From a virus, in IMG/VR virus record IMGVR_UViG_3300017687_000002, positions 1 to 39,251 of that record: a stretch of 39,251 nt of DNA; one strand, given 5' to 3'. The notes under the pieces were generated by a model. The model was not told the DNA's origin, did no database searches, and saw only the letters and a program-made list of their open reading frames with translations. Within the stretch, counting starts at the first letter, position 1. Each line of letters starts with the position of its first letter. Made by a program: the position numbers and the translations under genes. Of the stretch, positions 1 through 6,525 are shown piece after piece.

Positions 1-1
1 C

Positions 2-550
2 TACTGCGCCGACTGCGGGGTCGTGGAAGTGGCGAAGGACGGCTACCTGTGCCGGTCTTGCCGGGGCGCTCACCAGCAAAAGGGGAAGGTGGACGCCTTG
101 ACCAAAAAGCTTCAGGAAGAGAAAGAAAAGCTGAAGGCTCTGCAAAAGCCTTGCGCGATCTGCGGGACGATGTTCGTCCCCGCCACCTCCAGGACCCTTT
201 ATTGTTCGCCCCAGTGCGTGACCAAGGCCGGGACGATTCGGAGCGCCGAAAGCATGGCCAGGCTGGGCCGGAAGATGTTCGGCGGGACGATCCCGGAAGA
301 GGCCTATAACCGGCTGACCGGGCAAGCCCAGGACATGGGGGTCCCCGCCTCTGATATCCAGCGGGCCATGGTCGCCCATATCCTGAAGGGCATGGACCGG
401 GGTGACTTGGTCCTGACTTCCCATGAAGGGGAAGTTATGGTGGCCCCCGTGAGCTTGCCCCAGGCCCCTGACATGGTGTCCCCGGCCCAGGCCCAGGCCC
501 CTTGGTACAAGCGCCTGGCTTCGGCGGTCAACTATGCCTTCACTGGCTAA
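2..550 (+). CDS. Zinc-ribbon hypothetical protein, 5' partial
   Basis: The reading frame is open from the window edge, so the true start lies upstream; a GTG at 23 exists, but using it would cut off a cysteine pair. The visible part is about 182 residues. It opens with a CxxC pair (YCADCG), a second pair (LCRSCRG) about 16 residues later, then a charged Lys/Glu coiled-coil-like stretch, then a second cluster with CAICG and YCSPQC. This layout suggests two small zinc-binding modules. The C-terminal half is helical and Pro/Ala-rich with no recognised motif. It overlaps the next gene by 17 bp. Function unknown; a nucleic-acid-binding or regulatory phage protein is a guess. Confidence 0.7.
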   Translation, partial: YCADCGVVEVAKDGYLCRSCRGAHQQKGKVDALTKKLQEEKEKLKALQKPCAICGTMFVPATSRTLYCSPQCVTKAGTIRSAESMARLGRKMFGGTIPEEAYNRLTGQAQDMGVPASDIQRAMVAHILKGMDRGDLVLTSHEGEVMVAPVSLPQAPDMVSPAQAQAPWYKRLASAVNYAFTG

Positions 551-770
551 AGACGCCGGGCGGCTCCTGGCCGCCTTGGCCAATGTGGTGGTGGTGGTAG
601 CCCGGAGGGCTGGGCTTACCATCCTGATCCTGGCCGGGGTGGCCGGGGTCATCCTGGCCGGGGTCATCCTCTACTTGTTTGGGTGGCTGATCGGGATCGC
701 CCTGGCTGGGCTGGTCATCGGCTGGATCGCGTATCAAATCATCAAAGACTTTATAAGGGGATCAAAATGA
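534..770 (+). CDS. Small two-helix membrane protein
   Basis: This 78-residue protein has a basic, amphipathic N-terminus followed by two closely spaced hydrophobic segments (about residues 27-47 and 50-70) rich in Val, Ile, Leu and Gly, and ends with a basic tail. It starts inside the 3' end of the zinc-ribbon gene and its stop overlaps the next ATG (ATGA), so it is probably translationally coupled on both sides. Size and topology resemble small phage membrane proteins such as holin-like or superinfection-exclusion proteins, but no family motif is visible. Confidence 0.7.
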   Translation: MPSLAKDAGRLLAALANVVVVVARRAGLTILILAGVAGVILAGVILYLFGWLIGIALAGLVIGWIAYQIIKDFIRGSK

Positions 771-1219
771 TAAGTGGGATCATCGTGTTGGCGATCATCG
801 TGGGGCTGTTCCTCTTGCTTGACCGTAAGTGGAGGCGGGAAGCGGCAGTCGTGGCAATGGCCAGGGAGCGTGAAGTGGAGCTTCGTTTGGTGCGGGTCAA
901 ACTGTGTCAGTTAATGGGAGAGCTAATGGATAGCCTGAAGGAAGCGGTAGCCCAGGTCCAGCAGGAAGCCGAAGCCAAGGCTGAAGCTGAAGCCCTGGCC
1001 GAAGCTGAAGCCCTGGCCAAGGACTGCCCCTGTGCGGCCATGGAGTTCGGCGGGGAGCCCCGCGAAGGCTGCGACTCCTGCCCTTACGTCGTGTCAGAGG
1101 TGGCCCAGCCGTCCCTGGTGGACGTGGACGGCTCTACCTGTGGCCCTGATTGCCCCCATGTCCCCCCGTATCAAGGCCTGGGCTTTTGCGGCGGTTGCCC
1201 CTGGGAGCCCGTGGAATGA
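767..1219 (+). CDS. Membrane-anchored coiled-coil protein with Cys-rich tail
   Basis: The start is placed at ATG 767 because AAGGGG lies just upstream and it overlaps the preceding stop as ATGA; a longer frame open from 683 runs inside the previous gene. The 150-residue product has an N-terminal membrane helix (about residues 3-22), a long Glu/Ala/Lys coiled coil with AEAEAL repeats (about 50-85), and a cysteine-rich C-terminus with at least eight Cys (CPCAAM, CDSCPY, CGPDCPH, CGGCPW). The anchor plus coiled coil recalls a spanin or tethered periplasmic protein, but the Cys-rich tail is not typical of one. Function unknown. Confidence 0.65.
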   Translation: MISGIIVLAIIVGLFLLLDRKWRREAAVVAMAREREVELRLVRVKLCQLMGELMDSLKEAVAQVQQEAEAKAEAEALAEAEALAKDCPCAAMEFGGEPREGCDSCPYVVSEVAQPSLVDVDGSTCGPDCPHVPPYQGLGFCGGCPWEPVE

Positions 1220-1434
1220 TCATCCCTTCGATCATCCTGATCGTGGCCTACCTGATATGGAAGGACCATGACAGGCGGGCCAAGGTGGCCAAGGAAAAGA
1301 CAGAGCGAGAGTCAGCCGCCTGGGCCGCCTTACGGGGCGAACGCCTGGCCACCATCCAGGGCAATCGGGAAGCAATTAAAGCCCGTGACGGTCTGGGCAG
1401 GATGACCAGCCCAATCAAAAGGCGTGAAGCATGA
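1216..1434 (+). CDS. Small membrane-anchored protein
   Basis: This 72-residue protein starts at an ATG that overlaps the previous stop (ATGA). It has one N-terminal membrane helix (about residues 2-14) followed by a highly charged helix rich in Arg, Lys and Glu. It ends in TSPIKRREA, nearly the same tail as the next tiny gene. Its stop overlaps the next start by the same ATGA arrangement, making it part of a chain of five coupled junctions. No known family is recognised. Confidence 0.6.
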   Translation: MIIPSIILIVAYLIWKDHDRRAKVAKEKTERESAAWAALRGERLATIQGNREAIKARDGLGRMTSPIKRREA

Positions 1435-1565
1435 CCGGACCGATTATGGGGGCTTTGTTCCCGGCCCTGAAGGCACTGGTGGATGATCTCGCATTTTTCA
1501 TCCACAAGTGGAAGAGAGACAGGGTCATGGTATCGACCAGCCCGATCAAAAGGAAAAGAGCATGA
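1404..1565 (+). repeat. Diverged 31-bp direct repeat at two gene junctions
   Basis: The stretches 1404-1434 and 1535-1565 match at about 25 of 31 positions. Each encodes a TSPIKR-containing C-terminus and each ends in the ATGA stop/start overlap. This suggests that one of the two tiny genes arose by duplication of the other's 3' end, or that the junction itself is functionally constrained. Confidence 0.6.
1431..1565 (+). CDS. Tiny 44-residue protein in the coupled chain
   Basis: An ATG at 1431 overlaps the preceding stop, and the frame closes at 1565 with another ATGA overlap onto thyX. The product has a hydrophobic, possibly amphipathic N-terminal half (GALFPALKALVDDLAFF) and a basic tail ending STSPIKRKRA, which mirrors the tail of the preceding protein. 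Support comes from the exact overlap at both ends and the tail similarity; no family is recognised. It may act mainly to couple translation into thyX. Confidence 0.5.
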   Translation: MTGPIMGALFPALKALVDDLAFFIHKWKRDRVMVSTSPIKRKRA

Positions 1566-2254
1566 TTTTAGTCAACTCCAATCATACGATCGAATCGCCC
1601 CTTGACCCTGTGGGAGAGGTTGACGCCGTCGGCATGTACCGGGCCATAGAAGCCGCTGGGCGCACCTGCTACAAGAGTGAGCCCAGGGCAACGGCCCTTA
1701 TGCCACGTCGCTTTGTGAAGCACCTGGTGGACTCTGGGCATCATTCTGTCCTTGAACACGCCAACGTAACGGTCAGGTTCACCTGTGACCGGGGTGTGAC
1801 CCACGAACTGGTTCGCCACCGGCTGGCCGCCTATTCCCAGGAATCGACCCGCTACTGTAACTATGCCCAGGACAAGTTCGGCAATCAGTTGACCTTCGTG
1901 ATCCCCCACAAGGTGGGGGTATCCCCCGGCCAGTACAGTTCAAGGATCGATCTCCCAGACGGGCTTTACTCCATCGATGACATGACCTGGCTTTCCCTGA
2001 TGCTCCAGATCGAAGCCACCTATTTGGCCCTGGTGGACGGCGGCTGGGCTCCCCAGGACGCCCGGTCAATCCTGCCCAACTGCCTGAAGACTGAGATCGT
2101 CATGACCGCTAACTTGCGGGAATGGCGTCACGTCCTGTGGCTCAGGACGTCCAAGGCCGCCCACCCTGATATGCGGGCGCTCATGTTGCCCCTGCTCAAG
2201 GACTGGGCCAGTGAAATGCCTGAAATATTTGGCGATATACGAAAGGACCTGTAG
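1562..2254 (+). CDS. thyX: Flavin-dependent thymidylate synthase ThyX
   Basis: ThyX makes dTMP from dUMP using methylene-tetrahydrofolate, FAD and NADPH in the cytoplasm; phages carry it to support DNA synthesis. The signature RHR-x7-S motif is present at residues 85-95 (RHRLAAYSQES), followed by TRYCNYAQ. An upstream HHSVLEHANVTVRFTC segment and a downstream EWRHVLWLRTSKAAHPDMRAL region also match the family. The length of 230 residues is normal for ThyX. The start at ATG 1562 overlaps the upstream stop; a longer frame open from 1508 would run through the tiny gene. It is the last gene of the coupled chain. Confidence 0.95.
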   Translation: MILVNSNHTIESPLDPVGEVDAVGMYRAIEAAGRTCYKSEPRATALMPRRFVKHLVDSGHHSVLEHANVTVRFTCDRGVTHELVRHRLAAYSQESTRYCNYAQDKFGNQLTFVIPHKVGVSPGQYSSRIDLPDGLYSIDDMTWLSLMLQIEATYLALVDGGWAPQDARSILPNCLKTEIVMTANLREWRHVLWLRTSKAAHPDMRALMLPLLKDWASEMPEIFGDIRKDL

Positions 2255-2258
2255 CCAT

Positions 2259-2705
2259 ATGAAGCGCCTGATCCTGATTGCAGTCATGGCCGTGATCCTG
2301 GCCGCCCCGGCGTTGGGCTGGGCCGGGGAAGACTGGGGCATGGTCGGGGAAACTCCGGCTCCTGTGGTCAAGCACAATGAGGCGTTCTATCAAAAGGCGT
2401 GGTGTGACCAGGCCGGTGGCGTTAGGGAATTCATCTTCCCTGACCGGTCCCGTTGCGACTGCAAGACGGCAACCCACGCGATCGAATTCGACTGGGGCCA
2501 CAAGTGGGCCGAAGCGATAGGCCAGGCTCTGTCCTATGCGGCCAAGTCTGGCTTGATCCCTGGGATCGTCCTGATCGTGGATGATCCGGTGGGCAAGGAC
2601 GCGGCCTATATAGCCAGAGTTGAAGAGGTGATCGAATACTGGGCCCTGCCGATCAGGCTCTGGATCATGCAGAAAGTAGTTATGCCGGGAACAAGCGGGA
2701 ACTGA
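2259..2705 (+). CDS. Exported protein, possible nuclease-fold
   Basis: The start at ATG 2259 is chosen because it opens a clean Sec signal peptide (MKRLILIAVMAVILAAPALG, probable cleavage after GWA near residue 22); the frame is open further upstream but inside thyX. The 148-residue product has a mature part with DCKTATHAIEFDWG followed by KWAEAIGQALSYA and then GIVLIVDD. This order of acidic residues followed by an E-x-x-GQ helix resembles PD-(D/E)XK-like nuclease cores as I recall them, but the catalytic lysine is not obvious. A periplasmic location is inferred from the signal. It could act on incoming DNA, but this is speculative. Confidence 0.6.
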   Translation: MKRLILIAVMAVILAAPALGWAGEDWGMVGETPAPVVKHNEAFYQKAWCDQAGGVREFIFPDRSRCDCKTATHAIEFDWGHKWAEAIGQALSYAAKSGLIPGIVLIVDDPVGKDAAYIARVEEVIEYWALPIRLWIMQKVVMPGTSGN

Positions 2706-2872
2706 TCACCCCGTCCAGCCCGGAAGGGCTGGCCCCGGCTCCAGCTTATGCCCAGGGACCTGGGCACCAATTCACCCCGGCGCGTCGTGGGCGGCCCCTT
2801 TGTCAACATGGGGGGTAGGCCGCCAATCCTGGAAGGGTGGTCCTTCAAACAGGGCACGACGCGCCGGGGTTA
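2706..2872. other. Dense hairpin block: structured RNA or packaging (cos/pac) site
   Basis: This non-coding stretch contains a series of perfect inverted repeats. 2715-2721 pairs with 2726-2732 around a GGAA tetraloop. 2749-2755 pairs with 2760-2766. A 16-bp perfect arm at 2774-2789 pairs with 2855-2870. Inside that arm, 2790-2796 pairs with 2818-2824 and 2832-2836 with 2842-2846, giving a three-way-junction-like fold. No U-tract follows, so it is not a simple terminator. Its position before the terminase suits a packaging-initiation site; a structured leader or small RNA is the alternative. Confidence 0.65.
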
Positions 2873-2904
2873 TCTATTGTGAAGACCCCAGATCGGCATT
2901 TGTG

Positions 2905-2933
2905 TTGACCTGGGCCATGTTACGGCCTTACAT
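2905..2933 (+). promoter_or_regulatory. Candidate sigma-70-type promoter before the packaging operon
   Basis: TTGACC at 2905-2910 is followed after 17 bp by TTACAT at 2928-2933. The -35 is good and the -10 is weak. The last base of the -10 is the first base of the palindromic motif copy a, so a bound regulator would cover the start point. Confidence 0.35.
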
Positions 2934-2954
2934 TACAGTTAGCACTTCATGCAA
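2933..2954. promoter_or_regulatory. Operator-like palindrome, copy a
   Basis: One of eight copies with consensus TTACAGTAAGC followed by ACTTACTGTAA (here TTACAGTTAGC/ACTTCATGCAA). It lies just before the gene pair leading into the large terminase and overlaps the first possible ATG (2949) of the next frame, which argues for a later start there. Confidence 0.6.
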
Positions 2955-3200
2955 CCGAAGGGATATGGCACCTTGGCTGAAACGCAACTAGGCGATCGGG
3001 CTTTCGGTAGCAGGCCCCGCCCCGGCGATTTACGGGACGCGGTCATTTTCAAGGTCATGGGGCCAGGCTGCAAGGGTTGCGTAAAGGACCCCTGTCCAGC
3101 GCCCGAATGCCGCATGAAAGCATTTCACGCCTATTTCGCGGCAGTCAGGGAGGGGCTGGCCGATGAAAAGGCCCGAATCAGCATGATGCAATGGGAATGA
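2949..3200 (+). CDS. Small Cys-containing hypothetical protein upstream of terminase
   Basis: The frame from ATG 2949 gives 83 residues. Because that ATG lies inside the palindromic motif and has no ribosome-binding site, the TTG at 2973, preceded by AAGGGA at 2958-2963, may be the real start (75 residues). A cysteine cluster CKGCVKDPC-PAPEC sits in the middle and may bind metal. Position suggests a terminase small subunit, but no helix-turn-helix is evident and the protein is shorter than most of those. It ends 21 bp before the terminase. Confidence 0.55.
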   Translation: MQPKGYGTLAETQLGDRAFGSRPRPGDLRDAVIFKVMGPGCKGCVKDPCPAPECRMKAFHAYFAAVREGLADEKARISMMQWE

Positions 3201-3221
3201 CACCAGCGAGGGCCCGGCCAT

Positions 3222-4688
3222 ATGACCCCAATGGACCTTAATAGGGCGATCAAGTACATGGTTGAAGAGCTTCAGGCTCTTAATCGTATCGAACTGCGAA
3301 AATACCAGCTAATTGAAGCCTATAAGATTTTTGCCTCTATCCTCCTGGTCAGGGGCGAAGAGATCACCCAACTCTGGGCCCGCCAGATCGGCAAAACGGA
3401 GTTGGGCAAATGCATCATTATCACCTGCATGGTCCTTTTGCCTTCCATGGCCGTCGATCCCCACTGGTCCAGGCTCTTCCCTAAGCTGATTCAATACAAA
3501 GACGGGTTTTGGGTCGGCTTCGTGGCCCCCAAGTTGGACCTGGCCCGGATTCCCTTCAAGCGGATCAGGACCGCCCTGGGCAGAAGTCACCAGGGTTACC
3601 TGGCCCGGCACCTTCGCCGAATGCGGGTCTACATCGAAGTCAGTAACAACTCTGAATTGCTTCTAAGCAACGGGTCGCGGGCCCAGGCCATGAGTGGTTC
3701 GGAGTCGGCATTTGTGGAGGGCGAAACCTTCCACTATCTGCATATGGAAGAGGCCCAGGAGCTTAGTCAGTTTGTCGTTTATAAGAGCCTTCACCCCATG
3801 GTCGCGTCCACGAACGGGACCATCGTCAAGGTGGGGACGGCCAGCGTCAAGCGGGGAAGCTTTTTTGAGTCGATCCAGTTCAACAAGCGCAACAAGCCCC
3901 ATAACCATGGGGAATATGACTGGCGGTGGGGCTGTGAGGCGAATGACAACTACCGGATCAAGGTCCTTCAGGAGCGGGAGCGCCTAGGGGCCTTTTCCGA
4001 TGAATTCAGAATGGCTTATCTCCTGGAGTGGCTATTCAGATACGGCATGTTGTTCACGCCTGAAGTCTGGGACAAGATGATCGCCGACGGCCAGGCCGGG
4101 CGGCCCCATTTCCAGCGCGGCGAATTCACTAAAGGCAGGCGCAAAGTCTACGGCCTGGACCTGGCCAAGGTTCAAGACGCCACGGTCCTGACCATGGGCG
4201 AAGAGTGGGACAACCATATCAGGGTCATTGACTGGGTCTACCTGGAGGGCATGGACTACGAAGACCAGTGTGACGCCGTGGCCAGCGCGATCAAGGCCGT
4301 GGGCCTTGGGTCTATCGTGGTCGATCAGACCGGCGTGGGCGATCCAGTCATGGACATGCTTTACCGGCGGCTTCCCCGCCGGTCCCTTCACGGCCTGGTC
4401 TATAGCCTGTCCAGCAAGGACAAGCTGATGAAGCTGGGCCAGGCCGAATCTATCAATGGGCGGCTTTTCTACCCAGAAGGCAACCCCCTAAAAGACCCCG
4501 ACCTTCGCCGGTTCCACGAACAGTGCCTTGACTGTGAGGTCGAGCGCAAAGGCAACTTCACCGTCTACCACCACCCCACGGGCAACGATCGCAAGTGTCA
4601 TGACGACTTTGTGGATAGCGCCCTGAATATGGTTTACGCCGCCAAGGAAGTCCGGGACCCAAGCAGCTACGGTGGCACAACTTACTAG
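3222..4688 (+). CDS. terL: Terminase large subunit
   Basis: This is the ATP-driven motor and nuclease that cuts and packages phage DNA into proheads through the portal. A deviant Walker A (ARQIGKTE, residues 53-60, K58) and a Walker B followed by the catalytic Glu (HMEEAQE, 174-180) define the ATPase. The RuvC/RNase H-like nuclease shows GLDLAKVQDAT (D313), VVDQTGVGD (D368) and HDDFVDSALN (D461/D462) as the metal-binding acids. The length of 488 residues is typical. It is followed by a small protein and the portal, the standard head-module order. Confidence 0.93.
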   Translation: MTPMDLNRAIKYMVEELQALNRIELRKYQLIEAYKIFASILLVRGEEITQLWARQIGKTELGKCIIITCMVLLPSMAVDPHWSRLFPKLIQYKDGFWVGFVAPKLDLARIPFKRIRTALGRSHQGYLARHLRRMRVYIEVSNNSELLLSNGSRAQAMSGSESAFVEGETFHYLHMEEAQELSQFVVYKSLHPMVASTNGTIVKVGTASVKRGSFFESIQFNKRNKPHNHGEYDWRWGCEANDNYRIKVLQERERLGAFSDEFRMAYLLEWLFRYGMLFTPEVWDKMIADGQAGRPHFQRGEFTKGRRKVYGLDLAKVQDATVLTMGEEWDNHIRVIDWVYLEGMDYEDQCDAVASAIKAVGLGSIVVDQTGVGDPVMDMLYRRLPRRSLHGLVYSLSSKDKLMKLGQAESINGRLFYPEGNPLKDPDLRRFHEQCLDCEVERKGNFTVYHHPTGNDRKCHDDFVDSALNMVYAAKEVRDPSSYGGTTY

Positions 4689-4699
4689 GAGTCAGAGCA

Positions 4700-4987
4700 A
4701 TGCGGCTAGACGGCAACATGATCATTTGTGATCCCAACGATCCCCGTGACGCTGAATGGCTGGCCCAGCTTGTGGACCACGCGAATCAGCAGCGCGGGAT
4801 TCATTCGGCGATCAACTCACTGGCCAAGGCCTTGGGCGATTCTGAGGCGGCCATGACCGACATGGTAGCCGTGGCCGCTGAAGCCCTGGGCACCCAACTG
4901 ACCAATGGATTTTACGTCAGGGACCGGCTGAACGTCGTGGAACTGGCTGACGATGGCGACGGCATGACCGCTGTCACCATCCAGTAA
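4700..4987 (+). CDS. Hypothetical protein between terminase and portal
   Basis: A 95-residue protein preceded by TAGGAG, eleven bases after the terminase stop. It is acidic, mostly helical in appearance (HANQQRGIHSAINSLAKALG) and has a short C-terminal part that could form strands. No family recognised. A place between terminase and portal is common for small head-assembly or regulatory proteins. Confidence 0.7.
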   Translation: MRLDGNMIICDPNDPRDAEWLAQLVDHANQQRGIHSAINSLAKALGDSEAAMTDMVAVAAEALGTQLTNGFYVRDRLNVVELADDGDGMTAVTIQ

Positions 4988-5001
4988 GGCACAAAAACAT
5001 C

Positions 5002-6519
5002 ATGGCGAACAAAAAAAGCACCAGCATCTGTCATCCCCTTTACGACGCCCGGCTTGGGGATTGGAAATTCTTGCGGGATCACTATGAGGGCGGGCGGCAC
5101 TTCGCCACCAAGGGCTACCTTCAGCGCCACCCCTCTGAGTCTGACGACGGCTTCAAGTCCCGTAAGGATAGGGCGATTGATTACCGCAACTTTCCCGAAA
5201 TGGTGATCAGCATCTACATAACCCACCTGTGGCAAAAAGAGCCTTCACGGGCGGGCTTCCCCAAGCCTATTCAGGACTTGTTTACCAACGTGGACAACCG
5301 GGGCACCGACGCTGACACCTTTTTCAAGCGTACCGCCACCGACTCCATGGTGGAGGGGATCAGCTTTGTCCTGGTGGACATGCCCCGGATTCCCCAAGGG
5401 GCCCGCGTCCTGACCAAGGCCGATGAAATGAGCCTGAACCTACGGCCCTACCTGGTCCCCTACGGTCCCCAGCAAGTGGTGGACTGGTCGATCGAAACCA
5501 AGGACCCCGCCCGAATGGGGAAGTTCAACTGGGTTGTCTTGAAGGAAGACCTACTGATCCCCGAAGGCGGGGAAGACGTCCCCTTCACCAAGCGCAAGGA
5601 AGCCACCCAGTTCAAGGTCATCTATCGTGACCGGTGGGAAGTCTGGGTGAACGACGCCGAAGGCAACCCCGTCAAGACCGAAGAGGGGCCCCACGGCTTT
5701 GGCGAAGTCCCCCTGGTCCCCTTTTTCAACGTGAAGCGGGGGGACATGGATGGGGCCAGCGCGATCAAGGATATTGCCCCGCTGGCTTCCAAGCTGTTCA
5801 ACAAGCTGAGTCTATTGGATGAAGCTGAATACTGGGCTGGTATCCCGGTCCTGTTCATCTTCAGCAAGGCCGTGGTTACCAAACTGGGCCTGGGCCAGGT
5901 CAGGGCCGTGGGCCTGGACCCGGAAGACCGGGCTGAATACCTGCAACAGAGCGCTGACGCCATTGAGGCAATCAGGCGATCCTGCAACGGACTGGTCCAG
6001 CATATCCTGCGCCTGGCCCTAAAGCAGGTGTCCGAGCAAAAGGAAACTTCCCAGGTCGAATCAGCTGACAAGAAAAAGATGGACCGGGAAGAGTTCGTGG
6101 GCACCCTGGCCGACAAGGCCGCCAACTTTGAAGACGCCGAAAACCGGGTTTGGGCTTTCGTGGCCAAGGGCCTGAAGCAAACCTTGCCTGAAAACGCCAT
6201 GGCCACCTATAACCGGAAGTTTGAAGCTGACCGGATCGCTGAACAGCTTGAAGAGGCCGTCAGCGTCCAGGCCCTGAGCCTGCCCAGCAAGTCCTTCCAC
6301 CTGGAGTTTTACAAGCGCTTGACGGCGGCGATCCTTTCTGACGCCAAGCCTGACGACCTGGCCAAGATCGCCAAGGAACTGGAAGCCTGGTCTGCCGAAA
6401 ACCAGGACGACGCCATGGCCTCTTCGGCTGATCGGATTTACAAGGAAGTCCGGGCCAAGCTGGACGCCGAAACCCCTGGATCGGAGCCCCCGGCGGTCCA
6501 GCCCCCGGCGGCGAAGTAA
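5002..6519 (+). CDS. Portal protein (DUF4055/SPP1-like group)
   Basis: The portal forms the dodecameric ring at one capsid vertex through which DNA enters and leaves. The 505-residue length, the N-terminal HPLYDARLGDWKFLRDHYEG region, and the central LASKLFNKLSLLDEAEYWAG region (near residue 265) followed by IPVLFIF match DUF4055-type portals. The gene sits between the terminase and a minor head protein, as expected. The C-terminus ends in a Pro/Ala-rich tail. Assignment rests on remembered family features plus position. Confidence 0.85.
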   Translation: MANKKSTSICHPLYDARLGDWKFLRDHYEGGRHFATKGYLQRHPSESDDGFKSRKDRAIDYRNFPEMVISIYITHLWQKEPSRAGFPKPIQDLFTNVDNRGTDADTFFKRTATDSMVEGISFVLVDMPRIPQGARVLTKADEMSLNLRPYLVPYGPQQVVDWSIETKDPARMGKFNWVVLKEDLLIPEGGEDVPFTKRKEATQFKVIYRDRWEVWVNDAEGNPVKTEEGPHGFGEVPLVPFFNVKRGDMDGASAIKDIAPLASKLFNKLSLLDEAEYWAGIPVLFIFSKAVVTKLGLGQVRAVGLDPEDRAEYLQQSADAIEAIRRSCNGLVQHILRLALKQVSEQKETSQVESADKKKMDREEFVGTLADKAANFEDAENRVWAFVAKGLKQTLPENAMATYNRKFEADRIAEQLEEAVSVQALSLPSKSFHLEFYKRLTAAILSDAKPDDLAKIAKELEAWSAENQDDAMASSADRIYKEVRAKLDAETPGSEPPAVQPPAAK

Positions 6520-6525
6520 CCAGCC

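Noticed and set aside
2800-2991. A 63-codon plus-strand frame within the hairpin block
   Set aside because: It starts inside an inverted repeat, lacks a ribosome-binding site, overlaps the better supported frame at 2949 and looks like non-protein sequence.
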